DNA from: DASPHG01 sp035629775
GTDB lineage: Bacteria; Actinomycetota; Thermoleophilia; Solirubrobacterales; Thermoleophilaceae
Assembly (NCBI GenBank): GCA_035629775.1
Contig: DASPHG010000038.1
Span: 1-32,826, forward strand
Reading direction: 5' to 3'
DNA: 32,826 nucleotides
The notes under the pieces are model-generated. The model was not told the origin of the DNA, did no database searches, and saw nothing but the letters and a program-made list of their open reading frames with translations. Both the position numbers and the translations under genes were made by a program. Shown here one piece after another: positions 7,490 to 14,724 of this stretch; position 1 is the stretch's first letter; the number at the start of each line of letters is the position of its first letter.

Positions 7490-8188
7490 CTAGTCGATCG
7501 TGCGCCTGGCGGTCGCCCGCTCGGTCTTGCCGGAGCGGGTGGCGCTCGCGGTGGCGATCAGCTCGACGCGATCGCGCTTGCGCAGCACCTTGCGTGCCGA
7601 GCGCGACAGCTTGAACGTGACGCGGCGGGCGCCCGCCTGCTTGAAGTTGACGCTCTTCGAGCCGAGGGCGATCTCACTCTTGCCCGTGTCGGCGCGGGCG
7701 GCGACCTGGACCTTCGCCTTCTCCGACTGGACCCGCAGCTTCAGCTTGCCGCTGTCGACGACCTTGTCGAGGTCCTTCGAGAGCACCTGCACGCTGACCC
7801 CGCCCTTCGGCTCGGGCCGCGGCACCGGCGTCCCGGCCGAGCTGACCTCGAGCGTGGCCTCCATGCCGGGGTGGATGCTGCAGAAGAAGTCGTAGCTGCC
7901 GGACGTCAGGTACTCGGTGCCCACCACCGGCCCGGATCCGAAGGGAGCGACGAGGTCGGAGCGGAACAGCGGCTGGCCGTTGTCACCCGTGTGGTGCGCG
8001 ACCACGTCGTGCCCGGCGATGTCGAAGTTCTGGAAGGTGACCTTCTCGCCCTGGTCGATCGTCGTCGAGCCCGGGCCGAACACGTTCGGCGGGATCGCCG
8101 TGATCGTGCCGTCCGCCCACGCGGCGGGCGCGCCGACGAGTAGTGCGACGAGTGCCGCTGTGAGAGCCCTGCCCACGGTGGAAATCAT
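7490..8188 (-). CDS. Secreted cupredoxin (plastocyanin-like) with C-terminal extension
   Basis: A 232-aa exported blue-copper-like protein. Residues 1-25 form a signal peptide (ALTAALVALLVGAPAAWA), with likely cleavage after A25. The cupredoxin domain (about 27-115) has the type-1 copper ligand pattern H60 (AGHDV), C103, H106 and M109 (FFCSIHPGM). The C-terminal ~100 residues are a Lys/Arg/Ser-rich beta-type region (VKLSRSARKVLRKRDRVELIATASA pattern, key residues about 190-220) that looks like an Ig-like or cell-wall-interacting module; its function is unknown. A GGAG at 8198-8195 serves as ribosome site. The gene heads the minus-strand run and is divergent from the crotonase gene. It probably carries electrons outside the membrane, possibly for the adjacent oxidase (inference). 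Confidence 0.82.
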   Translation of the reverse strand: MISTVGRALTAALVALLVGAPAAWADGTITAIPPNVFGPGSTTIDQGEKVTFQNFDIAGHDVVAHHTGDNGQPLFRSDLVAPFGSGPVVGTEYLTSGSYDFFCSIHPGMEATLEVSSAGTPVPRPEPKGGVSVQVLSKDLDKVVDSGKLKLRVQSEKAKVQVAARADTGKSEIALGSKSVNFKQAGARRVTFKLSRSARKVLRKRDRVELIATASATRSGKTERATARRTID

Positions 8189-8194
8189 GACACG

Positions 8195-8206
8195 CTCCGA
8201 TCGGAG
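8195..8206. promoter_or_regulatory. Palindrome supplying ribosome-binding sites to two divergent genes
   Basis: The 12-base perfect palindrome ctccgatcggag lies in the 30-base gap between the divergent cupredoxin and crotonase genes. Read on either strand it presents GGAG: six bases before the cupredoxin ATG (8188) on the minus strand, and as part of GGAGAGG nine bases before the crotonase ATG (8219) on the plus strand. Promoters for both genes must then lie inside each other's coding regions, or the palindrome may also bind a regulator. Confidence 0.55.
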
Positions 8207-8218
8207 AGGATGCAGCCC

Positions 8219-9013
8219 ATGACCTACTCAACGATCCAGTGGGAGCAATCTGACGGCATCGGCCGGATCACGCTCAATCGGCCCGAGACCCTGAACGCCT
8301 GGACGTCGGAATTCGGCGGGGAGCTGGGGCAGGCCGTCAATCGCGACGCGGCCGACCCGTCGGTCAGGGCGGTCCTCATCACCGGCGCGGGACGCGGGTT
8401 CTCGTCGGGGGCCGACCTGAAGGCCGGCTTCGAGCCGCACCCCGACGACGGGATGCCGAACGTGGCCCGCGAGCTCCACGAGGTCTACCACCCGATCATC
8501 GTCGGGGTTCGCGAGCTGGAGAAGCCGGTCGTGGCGGCGGTCAACGGCCCGGCGGTCGGCATCGGGCTGTCGCTCGCGCTCGCGTGCGACCTCATCCTGG
8601 CGGCGGAGTCCGCCTACTTCGGGCTCGCGTTCGTGAACATCGGGTTGATGCCGGACGGCGGCTCCACGCTGTTCGTCCCCGCGACGGTCGGAAAGGCGCG
8701 CGCGTTCCAGATGGCGATGCTGGGTGAGCGGATCGAGGCGCATCGCGCACTCGACTGGGGCCTGATCAACGCGGTCCACCCCGACGACCGGCTGATGGAC
8801 GAGGCCGACGGCCTGGTCGAGCGCCTCGCGGCCGGCCCGACGCGATCGTACGCCGGTACCAAGCGGGCGCTCAATCGAATGCTCTACCCGGACATGCACG
8901 GCCAGCTCGACCTCGAGGCGGAGCTCCAGCACGCGCTCGCGCGGTCGAAGGACTTCCAGGAGGGCGTCACCGCGTTCGTGGAGAAGCGCCAGCCCGACTT
9001 CACCGGCGGATAA
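8219..9013 (+). CDS. Enoyl-CoA hydratase/isomerase family (PaaG-like crotonase)
   Basis: A 264-aa crotonase-fold protein. The oxyanion-hole segments are FSSGADL and AAVNGPAVGIGLSLALACDL. The two catalytic glutamates of true enoyl-CoA hydratases are absent: the first position is Ser in GLSLALACD, and the second is Phe in LAFVNIG. An Asp in IGLMPDGG is kept, as in PaaG-type delta-isomerases of ring-epoxide phenylacetyl-CoA. It is thus more likely an isomerase than a hydratase, acting on an acyl-CoA in the cytosol. An upstream in-frame ATG at 8210 abuts the GGAGAGG, so 8219 is preferred. It lies just upstream of ctaC, with a hairpin in the 19-base gap, and may be co-transcribed with the oxidase without sharing its function. 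Confidence 0.85.
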   Translation: MTYSTIQWEQSDGIGRITLNRPETLNAWTSEFGGELGQAVNRDAADPSVRAVLITGAGRGFSSGADLKAGFEPHPDDGMPNVARELHEVYHPIIVGVRELEKPVVAAVNGPAVGIGLSLALACDLILAAESAYFGLAFVNIGLMPDGGSTLFVPATVGKARAFQMAMLGERIEAHRALDWGLINAVHPDDRLMDEADGLVERLAAGPTRSYAGTKRALNRMLYPDMHGQLDLEAELQHALARSKDFQEGVTAFVEKRQPDFTGG

Positions 9014-9030
9014 CCACGGCAGAGCCGTGG
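9014..9030 (+). other. Stem-loop between crotonase stop and ctaC start
   Basis: CCACGGC-AGA-GCCGTGG forms a perfect 7-bp stem with a 3-base loop directly after the crotonase TAA and two bases before the ctaC ATG at 9033. It has no T-tract, so it is a poor intrinsic terminator. It could instead limit ribosome access or stabilise an mRNA end. Confidence 0.55.
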
Positions 9031-9032
9031 AT

Positions 9033-9986
9033 ATGATGCCGCGCGCCTTGCGACGCCTGCGACGCCTCCCCCTTTTCGCGCTCATCGCGGCCGGCGCACT
9101 GATCGTCGGCGCGCCCGAGGCCTCGGCCGACCTCATCTCCCCCGAGTCCGGTCCGTCGAAGAACGCGGAGGACATCGACACGCTCTTCAAGATCACGACC
9201 TACATCGGGATCGTGATCTTCCTGATCGTCGAGTGCACCCTGATCTACTCGCTGATCAAGTTCAGGGCGCGCCGCGGCGGGCCGGAGGCCGCGCAGATCC
9301 GGGGCAACACGCCGCTCGAGTTCGGATGGACGCTCGGCGCAGCACTCATCCTCGTCGTGCTCGCCACGGTCACCTTCGTGTACCTCCCCGGCATCAAGGA
9401 CCCGCCGGCGTCGAAGGCCGACCCGCTCGAGACGGCCGAGGGCGTGGACTACGCGACGATCAACCAGAAGGACCCGCCCGACGGCAACGCGCTGCAGATA
9501 CGCGTGAACGGGCAGCAGTACCTCTGGCGCTACGACTACGAGGGCCAGGAGGCCCAGCTCTTCAGCTACCACACGCTGTACGTGCCGGTGAACCAGACCG
9601 TGACGCTCACCGGTGTCTCCCAGGACGTCGTCCACTCGTGGTGGGTCCCCGAGCTCGGGGGCAAGATCGACGTGGTGCCCGGACACGAGAACGAGACCTG
9701 GTTCCGCGCCGAGGAGGAGGGCACCTTCGAGGGCGTGTGTGCCGAGCTCTGCGGTGAGGGGCACGCCGACATGCGGACCCGCGTCGTGGTGCTGCCCCAG
9801 GACGAATACGACGCGTGGGTCGAGCAGACGACGGAGGACATCCGCGAGGCGCAGACCGGCCTGGCCGAGCAGCGTGAGGCGCGGGAAGAGGAGGAGGCCG
9901 CCGCCGACGAGGGCGACGCCCCGCAGGGTGAGGACGGCGGCCAGACGACCGAGTCCGGCGAGGACGGCGAGGAGAGCAGCCCCTGA
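9033..9986 (+). CDS. ctaC: Cytochrome c oxidase subunit II (aa3, A1-type cluster)
   Basis: About 317 aa; accepts electrons from cytochrome c at the CuA centre. An N-terminal signal/anchor ends near GAPEASA, followed by two TM helices (TYIGIVIFLIVECTLIYSLI and the LGAALILVVLATVTFVYL region). The extracellular cupredoxin domain carries the CuA ligands: His in VVHSWW, then CAELCGEGHADM (two Cys, Glu, His, Met). No cytochrome c domain is fused; a very acidic tail of about 60 residues (EEEEAAADEGD, ending EESSP) follows instead. Starts at GTG 9027, ATG 9033 and ATG 9036 are all possible and none has a clear ribosome site; GTG 9027 would lie inside the upstream hairpin. The stop overlaps the ctaD start (TGATG). 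Confidence 0.95.
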   Translation: MMPRALRRLRRLPLFALIAAGALIVGAPEASADLISPESGPSKNAEDIDTLFKITTYIGIVIFLIVECTLIYSLIKFRARRGGPEAAQIRGNTPLEFGWTLGAALILVVLATVTFVYLPGIKDPPASKADPLETAEGVDYATINQKDPPDGNALQIRVNGQQYLWRYDYEGQEAQLFSYHTLYVPVNQTVTLTGVSQDVVHSWWVPELGGKIDVVPGHENETWFRAEEEGTFEGVCAELCGEGHADMRTRVVVLPQDEYDAWVEQTTEDIREAQTGLAEQREAREEEEAAADEGDAPQGEDGGQTTESGEDGEESSP

Positions 9987-11686
9987 TGGAATCGGCGACG
10001 ATGGAAGCCACGGCGGCACAGCGCGCTCGGCCCGAGGTCCCCATGCGCGGCTACCGCGAGGCACCGCGCGGCTGGCTCGGATGGCTCTCCACCACCGACC
10101 ACAAGCGCATCGGGATCATGTACATGGCCGCCGCGCTCGTGTTCTTCATCGTGGGCGGCGCCGAGGCGCTGCTCATGCGGCTCCAGCTCGCGCAGGCCGA
10201 GAGCACGCTGATCGACGCCCAGACCTACAACGGCCTGGTCACGATGCACGGGACCACGATGGTCTTCCTGTTCGTGATCCCGATCCTCACCGGGTTCGCG
10301 AACTACCTGGTCCCGCTGATGATCGGGGCGCGCGACATGGCCTTCCCGCGCCTGAACGCGGCCTCATTCTGGTTCCTCGTCACGGGCGGGATCGTCTTCC
10401 ACGTCTCCCTGTTCTTCGAGCCGCCGACCGCCGGCTGGACGATGTACGCGCCGCTGTCCGACAACGCCTACCTCCCGGATGGCGGCGTGGACGCCTGGAT
10501 CCTGCTCATCCACCTCACGGGCGTCAGCACGGTCCTCGGCGGGATCAACCTGATCGCGACGATCCACAACATGCGGACGAAGGGCATGGGCTGGGGCCGC
10601 ATGCCGCTGTTCGTCTGGACCGTCCTGGTCTTCAGCTACCTGATCGTCCTCGCCTACCCGGCGATCGCGGCGGCGGTCACGATGCTTTTGACCGACCGTC
10701 ACTTCGGCACGTCGTTCTTCGACCCGATCGGCGGCGGCGACCCGATGCTGTGGCAGCACCTGTTCTGGTTCTTCGGCCACCCCGAGGTCTACATCATGAT
10801 CCTGCCCGCCTTCGGGATCGTCTCGGAGGTGCTGCCGGTGTTCGCCCGCAAGCCGATCTTCGGCTACAAGGCGATCGCGGCCTCGACCGTGGCGATCGCG
10901 TTCCTCTCGATGCTGGTCTGGGCGCACCACATGTTCACCACGCCGACCGCGACCGTGGTGCTGGCCTTCTTCATGATCAGCTCGATGGTGATCGCGGTGC
11001 CCACCGGCATCAAGGTCTTCAACTGGGTCGCGACGCTCTGGCGCGGCTCGATCGTCTTCAAGCCGCCCCTCTACTTCGCGGCCGGCATGGTCGGCCTGTT
11101 CACGATCGGCGGCATCTCGGGGGTGCAGCTGGCGATCTTCCCGGTCGACTGGCAGCTCCACGACTCGTACTTCGTGGTCGCCCACTTCCACTACGTCCTG
11201 TTCGGCGGCTCCGTGTTCGGGATCTTCGCCGGGCTCTACTACTGGTTCCCCAAGATGAGCGGGCGGATGATGTCGGAGGGCCTCGGCAAGCTGTCGTTCT
11301 GGTTCATGTTCGTCGGGTTCAACCTGACGTTCCTGATCCAGCACTCGGCCGGCCTATCCGGCATGCCCCGGCGCGTCTACCAGTACCCCGACCAGGGCGA
11401 TCTCGAGCTCTTCAACGTCCTGTCCACGATCGGGTCCTTCCTGCTCGGCATCGGCGTGCTGATCACGGTGATCAACCTGATCCGCTCGATCAAGAACGGC
11501 AAGCGCGCGGGCAACGACCCCTGGCAGGGGAACACGCTCGAGTGGTTCACGCAGTCGCCCCCGCCCGCGAACAACTTCGACGTCGTCCCGCCGGTGCGCT
11601 CGGCCGAGCCGATGAAGGAGATCCGCCGCGACGTCGCGCGCGGAGCCGGCGAGCAGGCCGGGTCGGTCGCCCAGCCGATCGCGTAG
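9986..11686 (+). CDS. ctaD: Cytochrome c oxidase subunit I, A1-type
   Basis: A 566-aa catalytic subunit with 12 TM helices holding heme a, heme a3 and CuB. H88 (TMHGTTM) is a heme a ligand. GHPEVY (H265, E267, Y269) gives one CuB His, the D-channel glutamate and the crosslinked Tyr, and H314-H315 (WAHHMF) are the other CuB ligands. FVVAHFHYVLFGG supplies the remaining heme ligands. Presence of E267 places it in the A1 class of heme-copper oxidases, unlike the second copy at 29321. The K-channel lysine is likely that of PTGIKVFNW. The gene starts one base inside ctaC and is followed after 32 bases by ctaA. No subunit III gene lies in this cluster. Confidence 0.97.
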   Translation: MESATMEATAAQRARPEVPMRGYREAPRGWLGWLSTTDHKRIGIMYMAAALVFFIVGGAEALLMRLQLAQAESTLIDAQTYNGLVTMHGTTMVFLFVIPILTGFANYLVPLMIGARDMAFPRLNAASFWFLVTGGIVFHVSLFFEPPTAGWTMYAPLSDNAYLPDGGVDAWILLIHLTGVSTVLGGINLIATIHNMRTKGMGWGRMPLFVWTVLVFSYLIVLAYPAIAAAVTMLLTDRHFGTSFFDPIGGGDPMLWQHLFWFFGHPEVYIMILPAFGIVSEVLPVFARKPIFGYKAIAASTVAIAFLSMLVWAHHMFTTPTATVVLAFFMISSMVIAVPTGIKVFNWVATLWRGSIVFKPPLYFAAGMVGLFTIGGISGVQLAIFPVDWQLHDSYFVVAHFHYVLFGGSVFGIFAGLYYWFPKMSGRMMSEGLGKLSFWFMFVGFNLTFLIQHSAGLSGMPRRVYQYPDQGDLELFNVLSTIGSFLLGIGVLITVINLIRSIKNGKRAGNDPWQGNTLEWFTQSPPPANNFDVVPPVRSAEPMKEIRRDVARGAGEQAGSVAQPIA

Positions 11687-11718
11687 AGCAGGGCCATCGC
11701 TAGATTTCCCGGCTCGCG

Positions 11719-12714
11719 ATGACGGCGCCGTCTCCTCGGTACCGGCAGCTCGCGCTCGCGACGCTGCTCCTCACCTTCCTGCTGATCGTGATCGGCGGGA
11801 TCGTGCGCGTGTCCGATTCCGGGCTCGGCTGCGGGCCGGCCGACTCGGGCTTCCACGGCTGGCCGTTCTGCAACGGCGACGTGGTCCCGGGCATCGACCT
11901 CAACTCGATCATCGAGTACACGCACCGCGTCGTGGCGGCGATCGTCGGCATCCTGATGTTCGCCCTCGCCGTGCTGGCGTGGCGAAACCACCGCGAGCAC
12001 CGCGCGCTCGTGCGCGTGACGATCGCCGGCTTCGTCCTGGTCGCGGCGCAGGGCGCGCTCGGCGGGGTCGTGGTGGAGGAGAACCTCGAGGAGGAGCTCG
12101 TGGCCGCGCACCTCGGGCTCGCCATGCTGCTGCTGGCCGTCCTCTACTGGATCTGGCGCGCCTCGCGGCCCGAGCTGATCGGCACGGACCCGCCCGACGC
12201 CGGGCCGCGGTACCGGCCGCTCGCGTGGGTCACGTCCGTGCTCGTCCTGCTCACGATCATTGCCGGCGGCTACATGGCCGGCACGCAGAACTACGGCAAG
12301 GCCGACTACCAGCTCGGCGACGGCGCGCACCACGCGTGCGGCAAGGAGTTCCCCACGTGTAACGGCGAGTTCATGCCGTTCGGCGACGCCCGGCTCGTCG
12401 ACATCCACCTGATGCATCGCGCGTTCATGTACATCGCGGTGCTGCTCGTGCTGGCGCTCGTCGTCGTGACCCTGCGGCGCCGCCCGGATCCGGGGTTGGT
12501 GAAGGGGGCGTGGGCCGCCCTCGGGATCGTCATCGCGCAGGTGCTCGTGGGCGCGCTGAACGTGTGGCTCGACGAGTACGAGGCGCTGATCGTCCTCCAT
12601 CTCGCTCTCGGGACGCTCTTGTGGTGGACTGTGATCGCCATGACGCTGTCGCTCTACCGCGTGCCCTCACCCGTCCTCGCCGGCGGGCCGGTCGCGAACC
12701 CGGCGGCCGCGTGA
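11719..12714 (+). CDS. ctaA: Heme A synthase
   Basis: A 331-aa eight-TM membrane enzyme that oxidises the methyl group of heme O to make heme A. The four expected His positions are visible: IEYTHR with its catalytic Glu, VAAHLGLA, DIHLMHRAF and VLHLALG. Cys pairs occur in both external loops (GCGPADSGFHGWPFC and ACGKEFPTC), as in the Cys-bearing class typified by Bacillus. The protein shows the usual internal duplication of two four-helix halves. ATG 11719 follows ctaD after a short gap, and its stop overlaps the ctaB start (TGATG). It presumably supplies both oxidases in this window, because no second copy is present. Confidence 0.93.
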   Translation: MTAPSPRYRQLALATLLLTFLLIVIGGIVRVSDSGLGCGPADSGFHGWPFCNGDVVPGIDLNSIIEYTHRVVAAIVGILMFALAVLAWRNHREHRALVRVTIAGFVLVAAQGALGGVVVEENLEEELVAAHLGLAMLLLAVLYWIWRASRPELIGTDPPDAGPRYRPLAWVTSVLVLLTIIAGGYMAGTQNYGKADYQLGDGAHHACGKEFPTCNGEFMPFGDARLVDIHLMHRAFMYIAVLLVLALVVVTLRRRPDPGLVKGAWAALGIVIAQVLVGALNVWLDEYEALIVLHLALGTLLWWTVIAMTLSLYRVPSPVLAGGPVANPAAA

Positions 12715-13604
12715 TGGAGGCCGTTCGCACCGCCACCGCGCCGAGCACGCTGCGCACGGTCGTCTCGGACTACTTCGAGATGACGAAGCCGAAGGTGCAG
12801 TCGCTGCTGTTGTTCACGACGGTGACGACGATGTACGTGGCGGGCGACCCCTCGCTCGGGCTCGTACTGCTCACCTGCCTCGGCGGCGCGCTGTCCGCGG
12901 GCGGGGCGGGCGCGGTCAACCACTGGTTCGACCGGGATCTGGATCGGACGATGTCGCGTACCGCCGACCGGCCGGTCGCCTCCGGGCGGGTATCGCCGCG
13001 AGCGGCTGTCACTTACGGGGTGGGCCTGGGCGTCGCCTCCGTCCTCCTCCTCTCGCTGGCCGTGAATCCCCTCGCGGCCGCGCTGTCCGCTTCGGGCTTC
13101 CTCGGCTACGTGTTCGTCTACACCGTCTGGCTGAAGCGCACGACGCCGCAGAACATCGTGATCGGCGGCGCCGCCGGCGCGGTGCCGCCGCTGGTCGCGT
13201 GGGCGGCCGTCACGGAGGGGCTCTCCGGCACGGCGCTCTACCTGTTCGCGATCGTCTTCTTCTGGACCCCGCCGCACTTCTGGGCGCTATCGCTCTTGAT
13301 GAAGGACGAGTACGCGAAGGCGGGCGTGCCGATGCTGCCGGTCGTGCGCGGCGAGGACGAGACGCGGCGCCAGATCCTGCTCTACACGATCCTGCTCTAC
13401 GCGGTCACGCAGCTGCCGTTCTGCGCGGGTGCCTTCGGCCTGACCTACCTGGGCATCTCGGTCGCGCTCGGCGGAGTCTTCATCGCGGGCGCCGTGGTCC
13501 TCTTCCGGCGCGCCGACCGCCGGTCGGCCCTGCGCCTCTACCTGTACTCGCTCGCGTACCTGGCGCTCTTGTTCGCGGCGATGGTCGCGGACGCGCGCCT
13601 CTAG
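12714..13604 (+). CDS. ctaB: Protoheme IX farnesyltransferase (heme O synthase)
   Basis: A 296-aa UbiA-family membrane prenyltransferase that attaches farnesyl to heme B, giving the heme O used by CtaA. The diphosphate/Mg-binding motif NHWFDRDLDRTMSRTADRP occupies residues 69-87, and the second motif region is in WTPPHFWALSLLMKDEYAKAGVPMLP (key residues about 183-205). Nine hydrophobic segments fit the family. The frame is open further upstream, but the ATG at 12714 fits the family N-terminus (YFEMTKPKV) and overlaps the ctaA stop by one base, so the longer reading is rejected. It is last in the ctaC-D-A-B cluster; a REP-like terminator follows. Confidence 0.95.
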   Translation: MEAVRTATAPSTLRTVVSDYFEMTKPKVQSLLLFTTVTTMYVAGDPSLGLVLLTCLGGALSAGGAGAVNHWFDRDLDRTMSRTADRPVASGRVSPRAAVTYGVGLGVASVLLLSLAVNPLAAALSASGFLGYVFVYTVWLKRTTPQNIVIGGAAGAVPPLVAWAAVTEGLSGTALYLFAIVFFWTPPHFWALSLLMKDEYAKAGVPMLPVVRGEDETRRQILLYTILLYAVTQLPFCAGAFGLTYLGISVALGGVFIAGAVVLFRRADRRSALRLYLYSLAYLALLFAAMVADARL

Positions 13605-13632
13605 CCGGCCAGGCGCTCGCGTAACAAAAACA

Positions 13633-13651
13633 GGGACGGAGCCCTTTCTTG
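13633..13651 (+). repeat. REP-like element, upstream copy (5' of RAYT)
   Basis: GGGACGGAGCCCTTTCTTGC begins 28 bases after the ctaB stop. It matches the reverse complement of the right half of 14470-14498 with one mismatch, and the copy at 368-386 nearly exactly. Its GGG/CCC mini-stem followed by TTTCTT could also end ctaB transcription. Confidence 0.6.
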
Positions 13652-13653
13652 CA

Positions 13654-13687
13654 CCCCGCCTCGGGGCGAGCCCGGCTGCGGCCGGGC
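13654..13687 (+). repeat. Two tandem hairpins upstream of the transposase gene
   Basis: CCCCG-cct-CGGGG (13654-13666) is followed at once by GCCCGGC-tgcg-GCCGGGC (13670-13687), a perfect 7-bp stem with a four-base loop. Together with the REP-like copy they form a cluster of structured DNA ending 12 bases before the transposase ATG. They could be part of a composite REP unit (BIME) or a control of transposase translation. Confidence 0.5.
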
Positions 13688-13698
13688 TTAGCTTCACG

Positions 13699-14433
13699 AT
13701 GCCGCGCCCTCCCCGCACCGAGTCACCCGGAGGGATTCACCACGTCTGGCAGCGCGGGAACAACAAGCAGCTGATCTTCAGCGACGCTCACGACCGCCGG
13801 ATGTTCCTGCGATTACTGCAGGAGGTAGGCCGAAAATACAGGTGGGAATGTCTTGGCTACTGCCTACTTGACAATCACTTCCATCTGATCCTGGAGACGG
13901 TCGAAACGACGCTCGGTGCGGGGATGCGCGCCCTCGACAGCCGCTACGCGCACTGGTTCAACGAGCGGCATGACCGGGTGGGGCACCTATTCCAAGCACG
14001 GTTCGGGTCCAAGCTCGTTACGACCGACGAGCAGTTCGCGCAACTACTCAGATATGTAGCGCGCAACCCGGTGCGTGCCGGCGCCTGTGACGACCCCGGT
14101 GCCTGGCAATGGAGCAGCCATCGTGCACTCATGACGAACGTTGCGCACCCGCTGGTGGCCGTCAGTCGCGTGACCGAGCTCCTAAGCCCATACGGTGGCG
14201 AACCCGGCCGCCGCTACCCACGGCTCTTCGAAGGGCGCGGCCCGCTGCAGCACCTTGACCCTGATGGCAGCCCTTGGGAGATAAGGCCGACGCTCCTCGA
14301 GATCTTCGCGTCCGAGGAGGACCAGCTAGCGGCCATGAGGCGAGCTCGCCAGCATGACTACCGGCTCGCCGAGATAGCGGCGCATGCCGGGGTCACCGAG
14401 TCGACCGTTTGCCGCAGGCTGAAGCGCGTTTAG
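13699..14433 (+). mobile_element. REP-associated tyrosine transposase (RAYT), Y1/HUH family
   Basis: A 244-aa protein related to the IS200/IS605 TnpA single-strand transposases. It has an N-terminal beta strand IHHVWQRGNNK, the metal-binding HUH pair in LLDNHFHLILE (H60 and H62), and a probable catalytic tyrosine Y119 in LLRYVARNPVRAG. A C-terminal helix-turn-helix (about 213-243, YRLAEIAAHAGVTESTVCRRLKR pattern) is typical of longer RAYTs. The gene is visibly less GC-rich than its neighbours (gaaaatacag, agatatgtag), suggesting transfer. Inverted copies of a short palindromic element flank it. RAYTs are usually single-copy domesticated enzymes that spread REP palindromes rather than themselves. 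No classical terminal repeats or target duplication were seen. The reading frame is intact. Confidence 0.88.
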
Positions 14434-14469
14434 CGTCGCCTCCCCGACGGTGTGCGGCCCGCGTTGCCT

Positions 14470-14498
14470 GCAAGAACGGGCTCCGTCCCCGTTCTTGC
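14470..14498 (-). repeat. REP-like palindrome, downstream inverted copy
   Basis: GCAAGAACGGG (14470-14480), loop ctccgtc, CCCGTTCTTGC (14488-14498): a perfect 11-bp stem located 37 bases after the RAYT stop. Read on the minus strand, its core GGGGACGGAGCCC and trailing TTCTTGC match the copy upstream of the transposase, so the two flank the gene in inverted orientation. This is the most complete copy in the window. Confidence 0.7.
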
Positions 14499-14535
14499 GG
14501 TTTCGGGTTCCGGCGGTGCCGGGTACGGGCAGGGC

Positions 14536-14724
14536 ATGGACGAGCGGGAGACCAGCCAGGCTGACGCGCCTGCGAGCGAGAGCATGCAGGGCGCAGATCA
14601 GGACAACCCCCAGGGGAAGACGAAGTGCCCCGACTGCCTCGGGACCGGCTCGCGCGAGGGCGAGGACTGCATCACCTGCGGCGGTACCGGGGTCGCGCCC
14701 GAGGAGAGCGCCGGCGGTGGCTGA
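14536..14724 (+). CDS. Small DnaJ-type zinc-finger (CxxCxGxG) protein
   Basis: A 62-aa protein from ATG 14536 (purine-rich GGGCAGGG upstream); the frame is open further 5' but runs through the REP palindrome. A hydrophilic N-terminus is followed by CPDCLGTG and CITCGGTG, separated by six residues. This two-repeat CxxCxGxG arrangement resembles half of the DnaJ zinc domain and would bind one zinc ion. Stand-alone proteins of this kind are often of unknown role; a chaperone-like or RNA/protein-binding scaffold is possible. It overlaps the next small gene by eight bases. Confidence 0.65.
   Translation: MDERETSQADAPASESMQGADQDNPQGKTKCPDCLGTGSREGEDCITCGGTGVAPEESAGGG

Noticed and set aside
12510..12713. 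Upstream extension of ctaB inside ctaA
   Set aside because: Arg-rich shadow residues; the ATG at 12714 in a TGATG junction fits the family.
13699..14433. Full IS element rather than RAYT
   Set aside because: No second ORF, no IS605-type ends or target duplication; the C-terminal helix-turn-helix and flanking REP palindromes fit a RAYT.
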